A stretch of 64,000 nt of DNA from SAR86 cluster bacterium (GCA_016777005.1 JADHSF010000004.1:1-64000), one strand, 5' to 3'. Shown: positions 48,486-58,492, counted from the first letter of the stretch. Translations and numbers: made by a program. The notes: a model not told the origin generated them from the letters alone.

Positions 48486-49772
48486 ATGAAAAAAATCTTC
48501 CTCCTTGTTTTTGTTACAGCCTTCAATTTAATAGCATCAGAAGAAAAAATTAATCTTTTTGATCTCTATAAAGAGCTTCATTCAAATCCAGAGCTTTCTT
48601 ATCAGGAAACTGAAACCTCAAATAAACTTGCCGTTATTCTTGATGGAATGGGTTACGAGGTAACAAAAAATGTTGGTGGAAATGGAGTAGTTGCTCTCCT
48701 AGAAAATGGTGATGGTAAAACTATCATGCTGAGAGCAGATATGGATGGTCTTCCAGTAGAAGAAAAAACTAGGGCAAGCTATGCCAGTAAAAAGAAAACA
48801 TTAAATCTTGAGGGTGTAGAGGTTTTTACCATGCATGCTTGCGGTCATGATGTGCATATGTCGGTTCTCATAGGTGCGGCTGAATTCTTAGCAAGCAATA
48901 AAGACTTGTGGCAAGGAAATTTATTACTAGTGTTAGAGCCTGCTGAAGAAGTAAGTGGCGGTGCCAGGAATATGATAAAAGACGGTCTATTTACAAGATT
49001 TCCTAGACCAGATTTTAATCTAGCCTTGCATGTGAATGCAGGTCTTCAAGCAGGAAAAGTTGGTTATCTGCCTGGCTGGGCTATGGCCAATGTAGATTCA
49101 ATTGATATTACCGTAAAAGGTATAGGAGGTCATGGCGCCTATCCTCATACTACAAAAGATCCAATTGTCTTATCTGCAAATATTATTTCTCAATTACAAA
49201 CTATAGTGAGTAGGCAAATAGCGCCGACAGATCCTGCTGTAGTAACGGTAGGTTCTATTCATGGAGGAACAAAGCACAATGTCATCCCTAACGAAGTAAA
49301 ACTTCAACTCACTCTGCGCTCTTATACCGATGAAGTAAGAAATGAGACAATCTCCTCAATTGAAAGAATTGTGAGAGGCTCTGCAATTGCTGCGGGCTTA
49401 TCAGAAGATTATTATCCTGTAGTGGAGATTAAGGATGAATATACGCCTGCTGTCTACAATAATCCTGAGTTGGTTGAAAAACTCCAAAAAAGCTTTGTAA
49501 AATCCTTAGGTTCAGACAATGTGATAAAAGTATCTCCGGTCATGGGGGGAGAAGACTTCGGTATGTTTGGTAGAGTTGAGCCAATTATTCCTACTGCTCT
49601 ATTTTGGCTGGGAGCGGTTAATGAGAAAGTTTATGAAAGAGCTATAAGAGATGACATTACCCTACCCTCACTTCATTCTGATCTATTTCTTCCTGATGCC
49701 GAACCTACGATCAATACTGGCGTCATAGCGATGTCAAATGCAGCCCTAGATTTATTCAATAATAAATATTAA
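48486..49772 (+). CDS. M20-family amidohydrolase with signal peptide
   Basis: 428 aa; ELHSNPELSYQE, RADMDGLPV, MHACGHDVHM, GGHGAYPH. Confidence 0.93.
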   Translation: MKKIFLLVFVTAFNLIASEEKINLFDLYKELHSNPELSYQETETSNKLAVILDGMGYEVTKNVGGNGVVALLENGDGKTIMLRADMDGLPVEEKTRASYASKKKTLNLEGVEVFTMHACGHDVHMSVLIGAAEFLASNKDLWQGNLLLVLEPAEEVSGGARNMIKDGLFTRFPRPDFNLALHVNAGLQAGKVGYLPGWAMANVDSIDITVKGIGGHGAYPHTTKDPIVLSANIISQLQTIVSRQIAPTDPAVVTVGSIHGGTKHNVIPNEVKLQLTLRSYTDEVRNETISSIERIVRGSAIAAGLSEDYYPVVEIKDEYTPAVYNNPELVEKLQKSFVKSLGSDNVIKVSPVMGGEDFGMFGRVEPIIPTALFWLGAVNEKVYERAIRDDITLPSLHSDLFLPDAEPTINTGVIAMSNAALDLFNNKY

Positions 49773-50182
49773 AGAGCTCCAAGATGTTTGGGTTTAATAA
49801 ATTTAGATAAGACATATCCTGTTAAGAGCCAATTTATTGATTCACCCACCACAGTTATTAAACTCCAGGTAAAGGAATATTCTGTCCAGAAGATATCCAC
49901 TTGATTGTAAAGCGAGAAAGAGCTTCCCAGCAGAAATATAAATAGAATTCTCTTTTTTGGGGCATCTAGCATAGCCATTACTCTATGCATTATCCAAGTC
50001 AAAATAACGATAACTATGAATTTTAGGACAAAGCTAGACAAGTAGTCAGAACTTGAAATTTCTGTATTAAGATAACTTTGATTAAGAGAAGAATAAAAAA
50101 ATTTGGTAGCAATATAAAATCCCAGAATTCCTGCTAAGAAGTTAGTTAACGTAGCAAAAAAGAGTCCAAAAAAAATTCTCAT
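49769..50182 (-). CDS. hypothetical membrane protein
   Basis: 137 aa, four hydrophobic segments. Confidence 0.55.
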   Translation of the reverse strand: MRIFFGLFFATLTNFLAGILGFYIATKFFYSSLNQSYLNTEISSSDYLSSFVLKFIVIVILTWIMHRVMAMLDAPKKRILFIFLLGSSFSLYNQVDIFWTEYSFTWSLITVVGESINWLLTGYVLSKFIKPKHLGAL

Positions 50183-50797
50183 CTATTCATCTATTTTTAA
50201 ATCCTGCCTTCCGGTGAAGGCATGCATGATTGTTCCTCTATCAACATACTCCAATTCTCCGCCCAATGGAACTCCTCTAGCTAATTTTGTTATTTTAAGA
50301 GTAGGAATATCTTTTAAGTTATCATAAATATAATGTGATGTTGTTTCGCCTTCAAGGGTAGAGTTCGTTGCAAGTATTATCTCTTCAGTCTCGTTAAGTT
50401 TTGCTCTGGAAAAAAGCCTTTCAAGCGCTAATTCATCTGGTCCAATATCATCTATTGGTGATAAATGTCCGTGAAGGATAAAATAGTTTCCACTAAATTG
50501 ACTGCTCTGCTCTATAGCAAATACATCCGAAACTGACTCTACAACACAAATCTGATTTTTATTTCTCTTCTCATTAGAGCAGATGCTGCAAATTGAAGCT
50601 TCTGTAAATATCCTACAGTTTATGCATTTATCTACATTTTCTAATGCTTGAGACAATGTATTGGCGAGGATTAGTCCGGCATTTTTATTTCTTTCTAGAA
50701 GATGCAGAACCATCCTTTGAGCTGATTTTGGCCCTACACCAGGTAAACATTGGAAAGCTTCAATCAAACTATCAACTAATGGGCTTACTTTACTCAT
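50183..50797 (-). CDS. recR: recombination protein RecR
   Basis: 204 aa; LPGVGPKSAQRMVLHLL, C4 zinc finger CINCRIFTEASICSIC, Toprim domain. Confidence 0.96.
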   Translation of the reverse strand: MSKVSPLVDSLIEAFQCLPGVGPKSAQRMVLHLLERNKNAGLILANTLSQALENVDKCINCRIFTEASICSICSNEKRNKNQICVVESVSDVFAIEQSSQFSGNYFILHGHLSPIDDIGPDELALERLFSRAKLNETEEIILATNSTLEGETTSHYIYDNLKDIPTLKITKLARGVPLGGELEYVDRGTIMHAFTGRQDLKIDE

Positions 50798-50799
50798 TA

Positions 50800-52524
50800 T
50801 TAATTTGTAGGTTCCACAGATGATTCAATAACCTTGGCTCCAAATGCCTCAACTAGACTTTGGACATTAGGATCTTCTCTTATTTCTCTTTGAGCATCTT
50901 CTAGTTCTTTTCTTTTTTCTATTTCTTTGATCTCATTAGGAGATTCTTTTGAGAAGTCTCCTTCTTCTAAGAAAAGGTTGCACTTAATTTCAAAAAATTT
51001 AGACAGCGCGTCTTGAAGCTGTTTTCTGTGCTTGCCATTAAAAACATTAAGCTTCTCTTCTGGCATTGAAAGGTATATTACGGTTTCATCATATTTAACA
51101 AAGTAACAATGTGAGGCGAGTTGTTTAGTGCCAGGATCAAGATCTAACTGTTCAAAAACTTGATTCCAATTTTTACTCGAAAGGTCTAGTTTTACTAGAT
51201 TTACTTGTGAGAGTTCTTCGACAACTATTTCGGATTCGTCAGTAATTCTATTATCCGAAGGCATTTCCTCTGGTTCCTCTGGTTCCTCTGGTTCCTCTGG
51301 TTCCTCTGGTTCCTCTGGTTCCTCTGGTTCCTCTGAAGTTGGTAATGTTTCTAGAAGAGGTTGATCATCTTCTTCTATGCTTAATTTTTTATTTTTTTCT
51401 GACTCTAAAGGTTCAACTTTTTTTTTAGTCTCCATGAGTTCATTGGGAATAAAGGTAACCATTCTCAGTAAGGCCATATCAAAACCACTTGATAGACTTG
51501 GGGCAAGTTCCATATCTCTCTTTGCTATTAAACCTATCTGATAAAGCAACTGCAGGTCCTCTTCAGAAAAAAGATTTAAAAGTTCAATTGCCTCATCTTT
51601 TTTTAAATTAAGTTCCTCAAAAACCTCTTCAGAGACTTTAGCAAAAGAAAGAAGTTGCAGTGTTTCTAGAACTAGATCCATGAGCCTAAAGTAATCTACG
51701 CTGAGCTGCCCAATCTCATTCAAGTCATTTAATAATGATTTTGAATCTCTATCTGCTATGGATTTGATAAGCTTAAATACATTGTCAGAAGGCAAAGTGC
51801 CTAACATACGCGCCACTTCTTCATCAGTAAGCTTGCCTTCACAAAAAGCTATAGCTTGATCGGTTATTGTTAAAGAATCTCTTAAGCTTCCTCTCCCTGC
51901 TCTAGCAATTTGCTCAATAGCATTACTATCAAAATTAATCTTTTCTTTTTCTAAAATGAAAGAAAGTCTGTCATTAAGTTGTCTATTGGTTAGATTTTTA
52001 AGATTGAATTGCAGACATCTTGAGAGCACTGTTGCAGGAATCTTTTCAGGTAGAGTTGTTGCCAGTATAAAAATTACATGCTCGGGAGGCTCTTCTAAAG
52101 TCTTTAAAAGCATATTAAAACTTTGTGTAGATAACATATGTACTTCGTCTAACAAGTAAACTTTATATCTCGAAGCACTTGGCATGTGCATGACTGTTTC
52201 TAAAAGCTGTTTTGTATCATCAACTCCTCTGCTAGAGGCGGCATCTATCTCTTGAAAGTCCATAAAGCTTCCTTCAGATATAGACACACATGTAGAGCAT
52301 TTATGACAAGGTTTAGAGTCTAGACCTTGTTCACAATTCAAACTCTTAGCCAATATTCTTGCTATGGTTGTTTTCCCTACACCTCGAGTACCACTCAAAA
52401 CGAAGGCTTGGTGAACCTTGTTTTGATCTAGACTATTTGAGATAGCTTTAACCACATGCTCTTGCCCAACGACCTCCGAAAAGTCATTAGGTCTCCATTT
52501 TCTTGCTAAAACTTGGTAACTCAT
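50800..52524 (-). CDS. dnaX: DNA polymerase III tau/gamma subunit
   Basis: 574 aa; SYQVLARKWRPNDFSEVVGQEHV, GTRGVGKTTIARILAK, CHKCSTC. Confidence 0.96.
   Translation of the reverse strand: MSYQVLARKWRPNDFSEVVGQEHVVKAISNSLDQNKVHQAFVLSGTRGVGKTTIARILAKSLNCEQGLDSKPCHKCSTCVSISEGSFMDFQEIDAASSRGVDDTKQLLETVMHMPSASRYKVYLLDEVHMLSTQSFNMLLKTLEEPPEHVIFILATTLPEKIPATVLSRCLQFNLKNLTNRQLNDRLSFILEKEKINFDSNAIEQIARAGRGSLRDSLTITDQAIAFCEGKLTDEEVARMLGTLPSDNVFKLIKSIADRDSKSLLNDLNEIGQLSVDYFRLMDLVLETLQLLSFAKVSEEVFEELNLKKDEAIELLNLFSEEDLQLLYQIGLIAKRDMELAPSLSSGFDMALLRMVTFIPNELMETKKKVEPLESEKNKKLSIEEDDQPLLETLPTSEEPEEPEEPEEPEEPEEPEEPEEMPSDNRITDESEIVVEELSQVNLVKLDLSSKNWNQVFEQLDLDPGTKQLASHCYFVKYDETVIYLSMPEEKLNVFNGKHRKQLQDALSKFFEIKCNLFLEEGDFSKESPNEIKEIEKRKELEDAQREIREDPNVQSLVEAFGAKVIESSVEPTN
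51265..51336 (-). repeat. 9-bp tandem repeat inside dnaX, encoding (PEE)n
   Basis: TTCCTCTGG x7 perfect plus a terminal TTCCTCTGA on the + strand. Confidence 0.97.
51418..51426 (-). promoter_or_regulatory. candidate programmed -1 frameshift / transcriptional slippage site in dnaX
   Basis: Minus strand ATG GAG ACT AAA AAA AAA GTT GAA; in the -1 frame AAA AAA AAA AGT TGA gives an immediate stop. Confidence 0.65.
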
Positions 52525-52568
52525 TTTGTGAAGCTTAGTATAGTTTAAGTAAATTAAACTTCTATAGA

Positions 52569-53024
52569 TTATTCCCTTTCTAGCATCGAAAAGGCTTTAT
52601 CAATGTCTTGGAAATTAAAACCTCGATAGTTAAGAAAGTTTTTAAGCTTAAGAACCTCTTTCATACCATCTGGATATTTACCATTAATCTTTTTTTCTAG
52701 AGCTTTTAGTGCGTATGAGGGCCAGTCTGTTCCCTCTTGTATAGTGTAAAACAAACCCTCACTGACTCCTTTCTGTTTTAATTCATTTTTTATTCGCAAA
52801 GGACCGTAACCCCGATTTTTTCTACTTTGAAAATAACTTTCTGCAAAACGCTCATTACTTATTAATCCATCTTGAATAAGTTGATCTATTGAATCTTCAA
52901 GCATTTCTTTGAATTCCACCCTAGGAGACATCTTTTGGAAAATCTCTTTAGAGGAATGTTCCCTTCTAGAAAGAAAGTCCATAATTTTTAGTCTAATTGC
53001 TTTAGGTTCATTCAAAATTTTCAC
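52569..53024 (-). CDS. recX: regulatory protein RecX
   Basis: 151 aa; MDFLSRREHSSKEI, LISNERFAESYFQSRKNRGYGPLRIKNELKQKGVS. Confidence 0.85.
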   Translation of the reverse strand: MKILNEPKAIRLKIMDFLSRREHSSKEIFQKMSPRVEFKEMLEDSIDQLIQDGLISNERFAESYFQSRKNRGYGPLRIKNELKQKGVSEGLFYTIQEGTDWPSYALKALEKKINGKYPDGMKEVLKLKNFLNYRGFNFQDIDKAFSMLERE

Positions 53025-53093
53025 TTAAAACAGTATATTCTCTCTGTATAAATTTGTAAGTATGTAAAATAGCAAAAAAAATTAAATTATCTT

Positions 53094-54224
53094 ATGCAAC
53101 TCAATTATCTAAACAAACCTCACTTTGATCACGGAGCAATTAAAAATATTTCAAGCATCCTTAAACAACTTGGTATAAAAAACCCCCTCATATGCACTGA
53201 CCCTGGATTAGCTGCAATGGGAATGTCAGACAAGATAAGAGATCTTCTCTCAAATGAACTTGCTCCAAGTTTTTATGAAGAAACCCCGGCTAATCCTACT
53301 GAAAAAGCAGTTAATGAAGCCTTAACTGTATATAAGATTAATAATTGCGATGGAGTTGTTGGTTTTGGAGGCGGATCAAGTATGGACTTGGCTAAATCTG
53401 TGGCTCTAATGGCAAATCATGAAGGTAATGTTGTAGATTATTCTGTAAATGAAGGTGGAATTGCAAAAATCAAAGAAACAGTTCCCATGATCGCTATTCC
53501 AACAACATCTGGAACAGGCAGCGAAGTTTCATCTGGAGCGGTGATTATCATGAATGACGGCAGAAAATTAATTCTTGCAAGCGAATATCTAAGACCAAAA
53601 GCTGCAATATGCGATCCCGATCTTACTTTAGATTTGCCTCCTGTACTAACAGCTGGAGCTGGCATGGATGCTTTGACCCATTGTATCGAAGCTATCATGT
53701 CGCCGGTTATAGATCCTCCTGCAGAGGCAGTAGGGCTGGACGGAGTTGAGAAAGTAATTAGAGAAAACAGTTTAGTTAGAGCCGTAAATGATGGACATGA
53801 TAAAGAAGCTAGATGGAATATGATGATGGCTTCTACTGAAGGTGCTATGGCATTTTCAAAAGGACTGGGTGCAGTGCATTCTATGAGTCATGCACTTGGA
53901 GCAGATCAAGAACTCAGACTTCATCATGGAACACTAAATGGTGTTATTTTACCTACAATATTAAGATTCAATAAAGATCATGTAGGAAATAAATATTCAA
54001 AAATATGTAGGGCTATGGGTAAAGATGAATCAACTGATTTGGCTAAAGAAATAGAAAGATTAAATGAAGAGATTGGACTGCCAAGAGGACTAAGAGAGAT
54101 GGGCGTAACGGAGGATATGATTCCTCACTTGGTTCAACACTCTATGACAGATCCAAGTAACGCAACGACACCGAGACTACCCTCTCAAGAGGAATGGGAA
54201 AAGTTATTTTTAGCAGCTATGTAG
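53094..54224 (+). CDS. iron-containing alcohol dehydrogenase
   Basis: 376 aa; GFGGGSSMDLAKSVALMA, TTSGTGSEVSSGAVI, HSMSHALGADQELRLHHGTLNGVILP. Confidence 0.94.
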   Translation: MQLNYLNKPHFDHGAIKNISSILKQLGIKNPLICTDPGLAAMGMSDKIRDLLSNELAPSFYEETPANPTEKAVNEALTVYKINNCDGVVGFGGGSSMDLAKSVALMANHEGNVVDYSVNEGGIAKIKETVPMIAIPTTSGTGSEVSSGAVIIMNDGRKLILASEYLRPKAAICDPDLTLDLPPVLTAGAGMDALTHCIEAIMSPVIDPPAEAVGLDGVEKVIRENSLVRAVNDGHDKEARWNMMMASTEGAMAFSKGLGAVHSMSHALGADQELRLHHGTLNGVILPTILRFNKDHVGNKYSKICRAMGKDESTDLAKEIERLNEEIGLPRGLREMGVTEDMIPHLVQHSMTDPSNATTPRLPSQEEWEKLFLAAM

Positions 54225-54225
54225 G

Positions 54226-54438
54226 TTAGCTGTATCCTAAATAACTAAGAAAAAAGAAGACTAAAAAAATACCCAGAGCAATAGTTAAGCAACTTCTCCA
54301 ATTAAACTTACCTTTTGTCCAACTTATACGGTCGTCTCTTTCTGTTTGAGCTTTAGATGCTTTAAATTTTCCTAAATAAAAGAAAGCCCCTAAAGAAACT
54401 AGAGCTAGTCCTCCAAAAAAGAATGTATTTAAATCCAC
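54226..54438 (-). CDS. small membrane protein, unknown
   Basis: 70 aa with two TM segments. Confidence 0.5.
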   Translation of the reverse strand: MDLNTFFFGGLALVSLGAFFYLGKFKASKAQTERDDRISWTKGKFNWRSCLTIALGIFLVFFFLSYLGYS

Positions 54439-55197
54439 TTAATTACTTCTGAGTTTTGCAAGTAATCTGAGTATCTCTAAATAAAGCCAGACTAGAGTAA
54501 CCATCAGAGTAAAAGCTCCGAACCATTCCATATACTTAGGGAGGCCATTTTCAGAACCTTGCTCTATAAAATCAAAATCTAAAACTAAATTAAGAGCAGC
54601 AATACCAACTACGAACAAACTAAATCCTATCCCCATTAGGCCGTTTGAATGAATAAAGCCAATACCGCTTCCTCCTCCAAACATAGTCATAATAATATTA
54701 ACCATATATAAAAGACCTATCCCAGCTGTGGCACTGACTATCATGAGTCTAAAGTTCTCAGTCGGTTTAATAATTCCTGTTTTGTAGCAAATCAGCAAAG
54801 AGGCTAGGGTACCGAAAGTTAGACCAATTGCCTGAACTGCTATACCTGGATACTGAGCTTCAAAAATTACGGTAATACCACCTAAAAACAGTCCTTGAGC
54901 TAATGCATATACCGGAGCAGTAGATGGAGCCATTGTAGGTTTAAAAATAGTGACAAGAGCTGCAATAAAACCAACTCCCATTCCAGCAATCATCAAGACT
55001 GGGTTAGGAATGTTCCAACTTATAGCTGCAGTCGCAAAACAAAGCACTAATAGCATTCCAGTTTTATTGACTGTCCCTTCTAAGGTCATTTTTTGTGCAG
55101 CAGGCAAATCTCTAAACTGAGCATCGCCATCGAATTTATTTCCAAAAACTGGATTTCCAGATCTACCAAAAGTGTTAAGAGCTTGATGTTTTGACAT
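54439..55197 (-). CDS. Bax inhibitor-1/YccA family membrane protein
   Basis: 252 aa; MTLEGTVNKTGMLLVLCFATAAISW and seven TM segments. Confidence 0.85.
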   Translation of the reverse strand: MSKHQALNTFGRSGNPVFGNKFDGDAQFRDLPAAQKMTLEGTVNKTGMLLVLCFATAAISWNIPNPVLMIAGMGVGFIAALVTIFKPTMAPSTAPVYALAQGLFLGGITVIFEAQYPGIAVQAIGLTFGTLASLLICYKTGIIKPTENFRLMIVSATAGIGLLYMVNIIMTMFGGGSGIGFIHSNGLMGIGFSLFVVGIAALNLVLDFDFIEQGSENGLPKYMEWFGAFTLMVTLVWLYLEILRLLAKLRSN

Positions 55198-55211
55198 AAT
55201 TTTATTTATTG

Positions 55212-55721
55212 TTAAAAAAGATTAACTATATTATCCATGCCTATTATTATAATTGCTAGTGCAATAGACCAGATAACGCACGCAAATATAGAGCTAACGA
55301 TAAATACATAGCTCTTCATTGAAGATAAACCAGCAATGAAAGGTATAAAAGGTCTAATTGCAGGTATTAAACGTCCAATCAAAATACCACCCCAACCATA
55401 TTTATCAAAAAATTGCTCTCCACGTTTTAAAGCACTTTCTCTTTTTTTTATAAAACTAAAGCTCTTTAATTTAGGTCCAAAAACTAAGCCCAGATAAAAA
55501 CTCAATGTGTCACCTATCCAAGAACCTAAACCTGCTCCAATGCAAATATAAGTTAATTTAATATCTGCTTCACTGAGTCCCACGGCAAAAAGGATCAAAA
55601 TGATACTAGGCCAAACAATTCCAGAAACAATAAACGCTTCCAAAAAACCAATAATAAACATCGCAAGACCGGCAAATTCAGGATTACTAATAATCCAATT
55701 TAAAAACTGTTCAGAAGTCAT
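55212..55721 (-). CDS. DedA family protein
   Basis: 169 aa; GAGLGSWIGDTLSFYLG, FFDKYGWGGILIGRLIPAIRPFIPFIAG. Confidence 0.9.
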   Translation of the reverse strand: MTSEQFLNWIISNPEFAGLAMFIIGFLEAFIVSGIVWPSIILILFAVGLSEADIKLTYICIGAGLGSWIGDTLSFYLGLVFGPKLKSFSFIKKRESALKRGEQFFDKYGWGGILIGRLIPAIRPFIPFIAGLSSMKSYVFIVSSIFACVIWSIALAIIIIGMDNIVNLF

Positions 55722-55766
55722 TTAAGTGAGCATAATTAAATAAAATACTAATTCTAAGGCAAATCA

Positions 55767-56309
55767 ATGATAAAGAAATGGAAAAAGAATTCATCTAAGT
55801 ACCTTTTAGACAATAAGATATTTAAAATGAGAGAAGATTCAGTAACATCTCCAAAACTGGGGTCTGATCACAAGGTATGGGTAATGGAAGTTCCAACTTG
55901 GGTCAATATCATACCTCTCACACCAGAAGGAGAGGTAGTTCTAGTGAATCAATATAGATTTGGAACAGAACAAGCTTCTCTAGAAATACCAGGAGGAATG
56001 GCAGATCCTGGTGAGAACCCGAAGACAGCTGCAGTAAGAGAACTCAAAGAAGAGACTGGTTTTGAAAGCAATGAGGTTATAGAAATCGGCCGAGTAGAAT
56101 CCAATCCAGCAATTATGTCCAATCACACCTATACGTATCTTGCTTACAATTGCAAAAAACTTGGCGATCAAAGCCTGGATGGAACAGAAGATATTGAAAT
56201 AATAAAAAGACATATAGATGATATTCCTAAACTAATAAGAGAGGGTGCTATTCAACATGCACTGGTAGTAAGTGCATTCTATTTCTATAATCTCCATCAA
56301 TCTAATTAA
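55767..56309 (+). CDS. NUDIX hydrolase
   Basis: Nudix box GGMADPGENPKTAAVRELKEETGF. Confidence 0.94.
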   Translation: MIKKWKKNSSKYLLDNKIFKMREDSVTSPKLGSDHKVWVMEVPTWVNIIPLTPEGEVVLVNQYRFGTEQASLEIPGGMADPGENPKTAAVRELKEETGFESNEVIEIGRVESNPAIMSNHTYTYLAYNCKKLGDQSLDGTEDIEIIKRHIDDIPKLIREGAIQHALVVSAFYFYNLHQSN

Positions 56310-56329
56310 CTTTTAAGGCCTTGTTGTAG

Positions 56330-56881
56330 ATGGAAGAAATAAAAGGAAAGATACTCTTTTTTTCACCAAGCGAAGAGGAGACATCCTACTTCACAGATTC
56401 TTTGATTTATATGTGTGATCACAGCATAACTGGGTCACTCGGACTTATTTTTAATAGACAACTAGATCTTGACTTAAAAGATCTATTCAAAGGACTCAAG
56501 ATAGGAGAAGACTATGCCTCTCAAAATAAAGCTTTCTTGGGGGGTCCCGTCAATCCAGGAGCAATTTTTATCCTGCATAGTTCTGACAAATCATGGAAAG
56601 ATACATTACAGGTTAGCGAACAAATATCTATGAGCACTTCATTTGAAGCCTTAGAAGATATAGCAAAAGGTGATGGGCCAAATAATTATATTTTGACATT
56701 GGGTTACACGGGATGGGGTCCTGGGCAATTGAATGATGAGATCTCCGAAAATGCATGGTTGTCTTTCTCTGAAGATTTCAAATTAATCTTTGAAGTTCGC
56801 CCTGAAGATCAAATAAATGAAATATCCAAAAATCTTGGTTATGATATAAGAATGATTAGCCCAGACTTTGGTAACGCATGA
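56330..56881 (+). CDS. YqgE/AlgH family protein
   Basis: 183 aa; MCDHSITGSLGLIFNRQL, FLGGPVNPGAIFILH, LGYTGWGPGQLNDEISENAWL. Confidence 0.92.
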   Translation: MEEIKGKILFFSPSEEETSYFTDSLIYMCDHSITGSLGLIFNRQLDLDLKDLFKGLKIGEDYASQNKAFLGGPVNPGAIFILHSSDKSWKDTLQVSEQISMSTSFEALEDIAKGDGPNNYILTLGYTGWGPGQLNDEISENAWLSFSEDFKLIFEVRPEDQINEISKNLGYDIRMISPDFGNA

Positions 56882-57651
56882 AAATACAACATTCAATAAT
56901 CCTCCTGCTTTCATTAATCATCTTTAGTTGTTCAGATGATATAAAAGTTCTAGAAGAAAAAATTAAGCTTCAAGCCGAAAAAAATAATACTGAAATATCC
57001 AAAGTAGATATTAAAAAAACAGCTCTATACTTAAATGCTTGGAGCAAAGAAGACTTCTATCAAGAAGCAATTGATGAATTCCTAAGCCAGGATCTAGTCA
57101 ACCCTCCTCCGAAAGGAAGCATTCTTTTTACAGGAAGCTCAAGTATAAGATTTTGGAAAACACTCCAAGAAGATATGGAGCCCATGTTAACAATCAATAG
57201 GGGATTTGGTGGAGCTCATATCGCTCACGTCATCCATCACTTTGATGATGTAATTACAAACTATCAACCCAAAGCGATTGTATTCTTTTGTGGTACTAAT
57301 GATATTGCAGCCTTGAAAGGTCCAAAACAAACTATTGATGATTTTAAGATTTTTATAAGCAAAGTGAGGGCTAATCTACCCGGGACTCCTGTTTTTGTAA
57401 TTGGCATTAAACCCTCTGTCGCACGTGAATATCTAAAAGCTGAAGAAATGGAATATAACAAGACTATTTCAGAAATATCACAAAAAGATGAATTGCTATT
57501 TTTTGTAGATATTTGGGAAGAAATGCTCAATGCAGAGGGTAAACCAAACCCGAGCTTATTTGTTGAAGATGGCCTTCATATTAATGCTGAGGGTTATAAA
57601 ATATGGACTAAATTAGTCCGGGCCAACCTTGTCAATTATTTCAATCTTTAG
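56878..57651 (+). CDS. SGNH/GDSL hydrolase, lipoprotein
   Basis: 257 aa; ILFTGSSSIRFW, INRGFGGAH, FFCGTNDI, DGLHINAEGY; lipobox FSCS. Confidence 0.9.
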   Translation: MKIQHSIILLLSLIIFSCSDDIKVLEEKIKLQAEKNNTEISKVDIKKTALYLNAWSKEDFYQEAIDEFLSQDLVNPPPKGSILFTGSSSIRFWKTLQEDMEPMLTINRGFGGAHIAHVIHHFDDVITNYQPKAIVFFCGTNDIAALKGPKQTIDDFKIFISKVRANLPGTPVFVIGIKPSVAREYLKAEEMEYNKTISEISQKDELLFFVDIWEEMLNAEGKPNPSLFVEDGLHINAEGYKIWTKLVRANLVNYFNL

Positions 57652-58492
57652 GCAATAGACCTAGCATCTTATAGCCCGTAAATTCATCAGATATATTCTG
57701 CTTCGGTCTATTTGGTAGTTCTTTGATGGGGTAAGCTATTGGAGTTACATCACTTTCAATTTTATCTCCAACTTTGATATTTGGTCTATCTACACTGAAA
57801 TGAAACTGATCGTCTCCTCTAGTTGATCCGTCTTCAAAATAAATCGCTGTATGAACTATTCTTTCTGAAAGAGAAGAATTCGGCTTAGCTCTGTGAAATG
57901 TAAGGCCGTGATGAAAAGAAACATCGCCTATATCTAAATCTTGATAACTGACCCTGGAAGAAGTGAGGTTTGATTCATTTAAGAACTCTCGTTCATCTAC
58001 CTTTCCTGAAAAAATATTTATAAATTGTTTTTCTCTATTTAGATGTGATCCAGGATAAAAACCTAATTGACCATTTGTTTTATCAATTTTACAAAGCGGT
58101 ATCCAAGCTGTGATCGTATTACTTTCTTTTATTGGCCAATATGGTTGGTCATGATGTGGGTCAGTTTCTCTACCGCCAGCCTCTTTAACCAAGGCCTGAT
58201 CATGCCAGATTCTAAGAGCAGAAACATTTAGGAGCTCAGCTGCAATTTTGCAAACTCTTTGGTCAAAAGTTAGTTTTCGAATTTCAGGATAGTCTTCCCA
58301 TAAATTTTGACATTGAGTAAAAGATTGTTCATATTCAGATTTATCTTCAAGGGTCCTTAGATCCAGTTGCTTTCTCTCTTTAATAGCTTCTTTGACCACT
58401 TGTCTGTAAAATTCAATCTCAGAGGCTTTGAAGACATCTTTCACGACTACAAATCCTTCTTCGTTAAACCTTTTTTTTAAATCTTTTAGCAT
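57641..58492 (-). CDS. phytanoyl-CoA dioxygenase (PhyH) family protein
   Basis: 283 aa; DPHHDQPYWPIKESNTITAWIPL, GQLGFYPGSHL, DVSFHHGLTFHRAKPN. Confidence 0.9.
   Translation of the reverse strand: MLKDLKKRFNEEGFVVVKDVFKASEIEFYRQVVKEAIKERKQLDLRTLEDKSEYEQSFTQCQNLWEDYPEIRKLTFDQRVCKIAAELLNVSALRIWHDQALVKEAGGRETDPHHDQPYWPIKESNTITAWIPLCKIDKTNGQLGFYPGSHLNREKQFINIFSGKVDEREFLNESNLTSSRVSYQDLDIGDVSFHHGLTFHRAKPNSSLSERIVHTAIYFEDGSTRGDDQFHFSVDRPNIKVGDKIESDVTPIAYPIKELPNRPKQNISDEFTGYKMLGLLPKD

Noticed and set aside
51265-51336. 9-bp repeat as a CRISPR-like array
   Set aside because: Units are contiguous without spacers, in frame, and encode PEE within dnaX.
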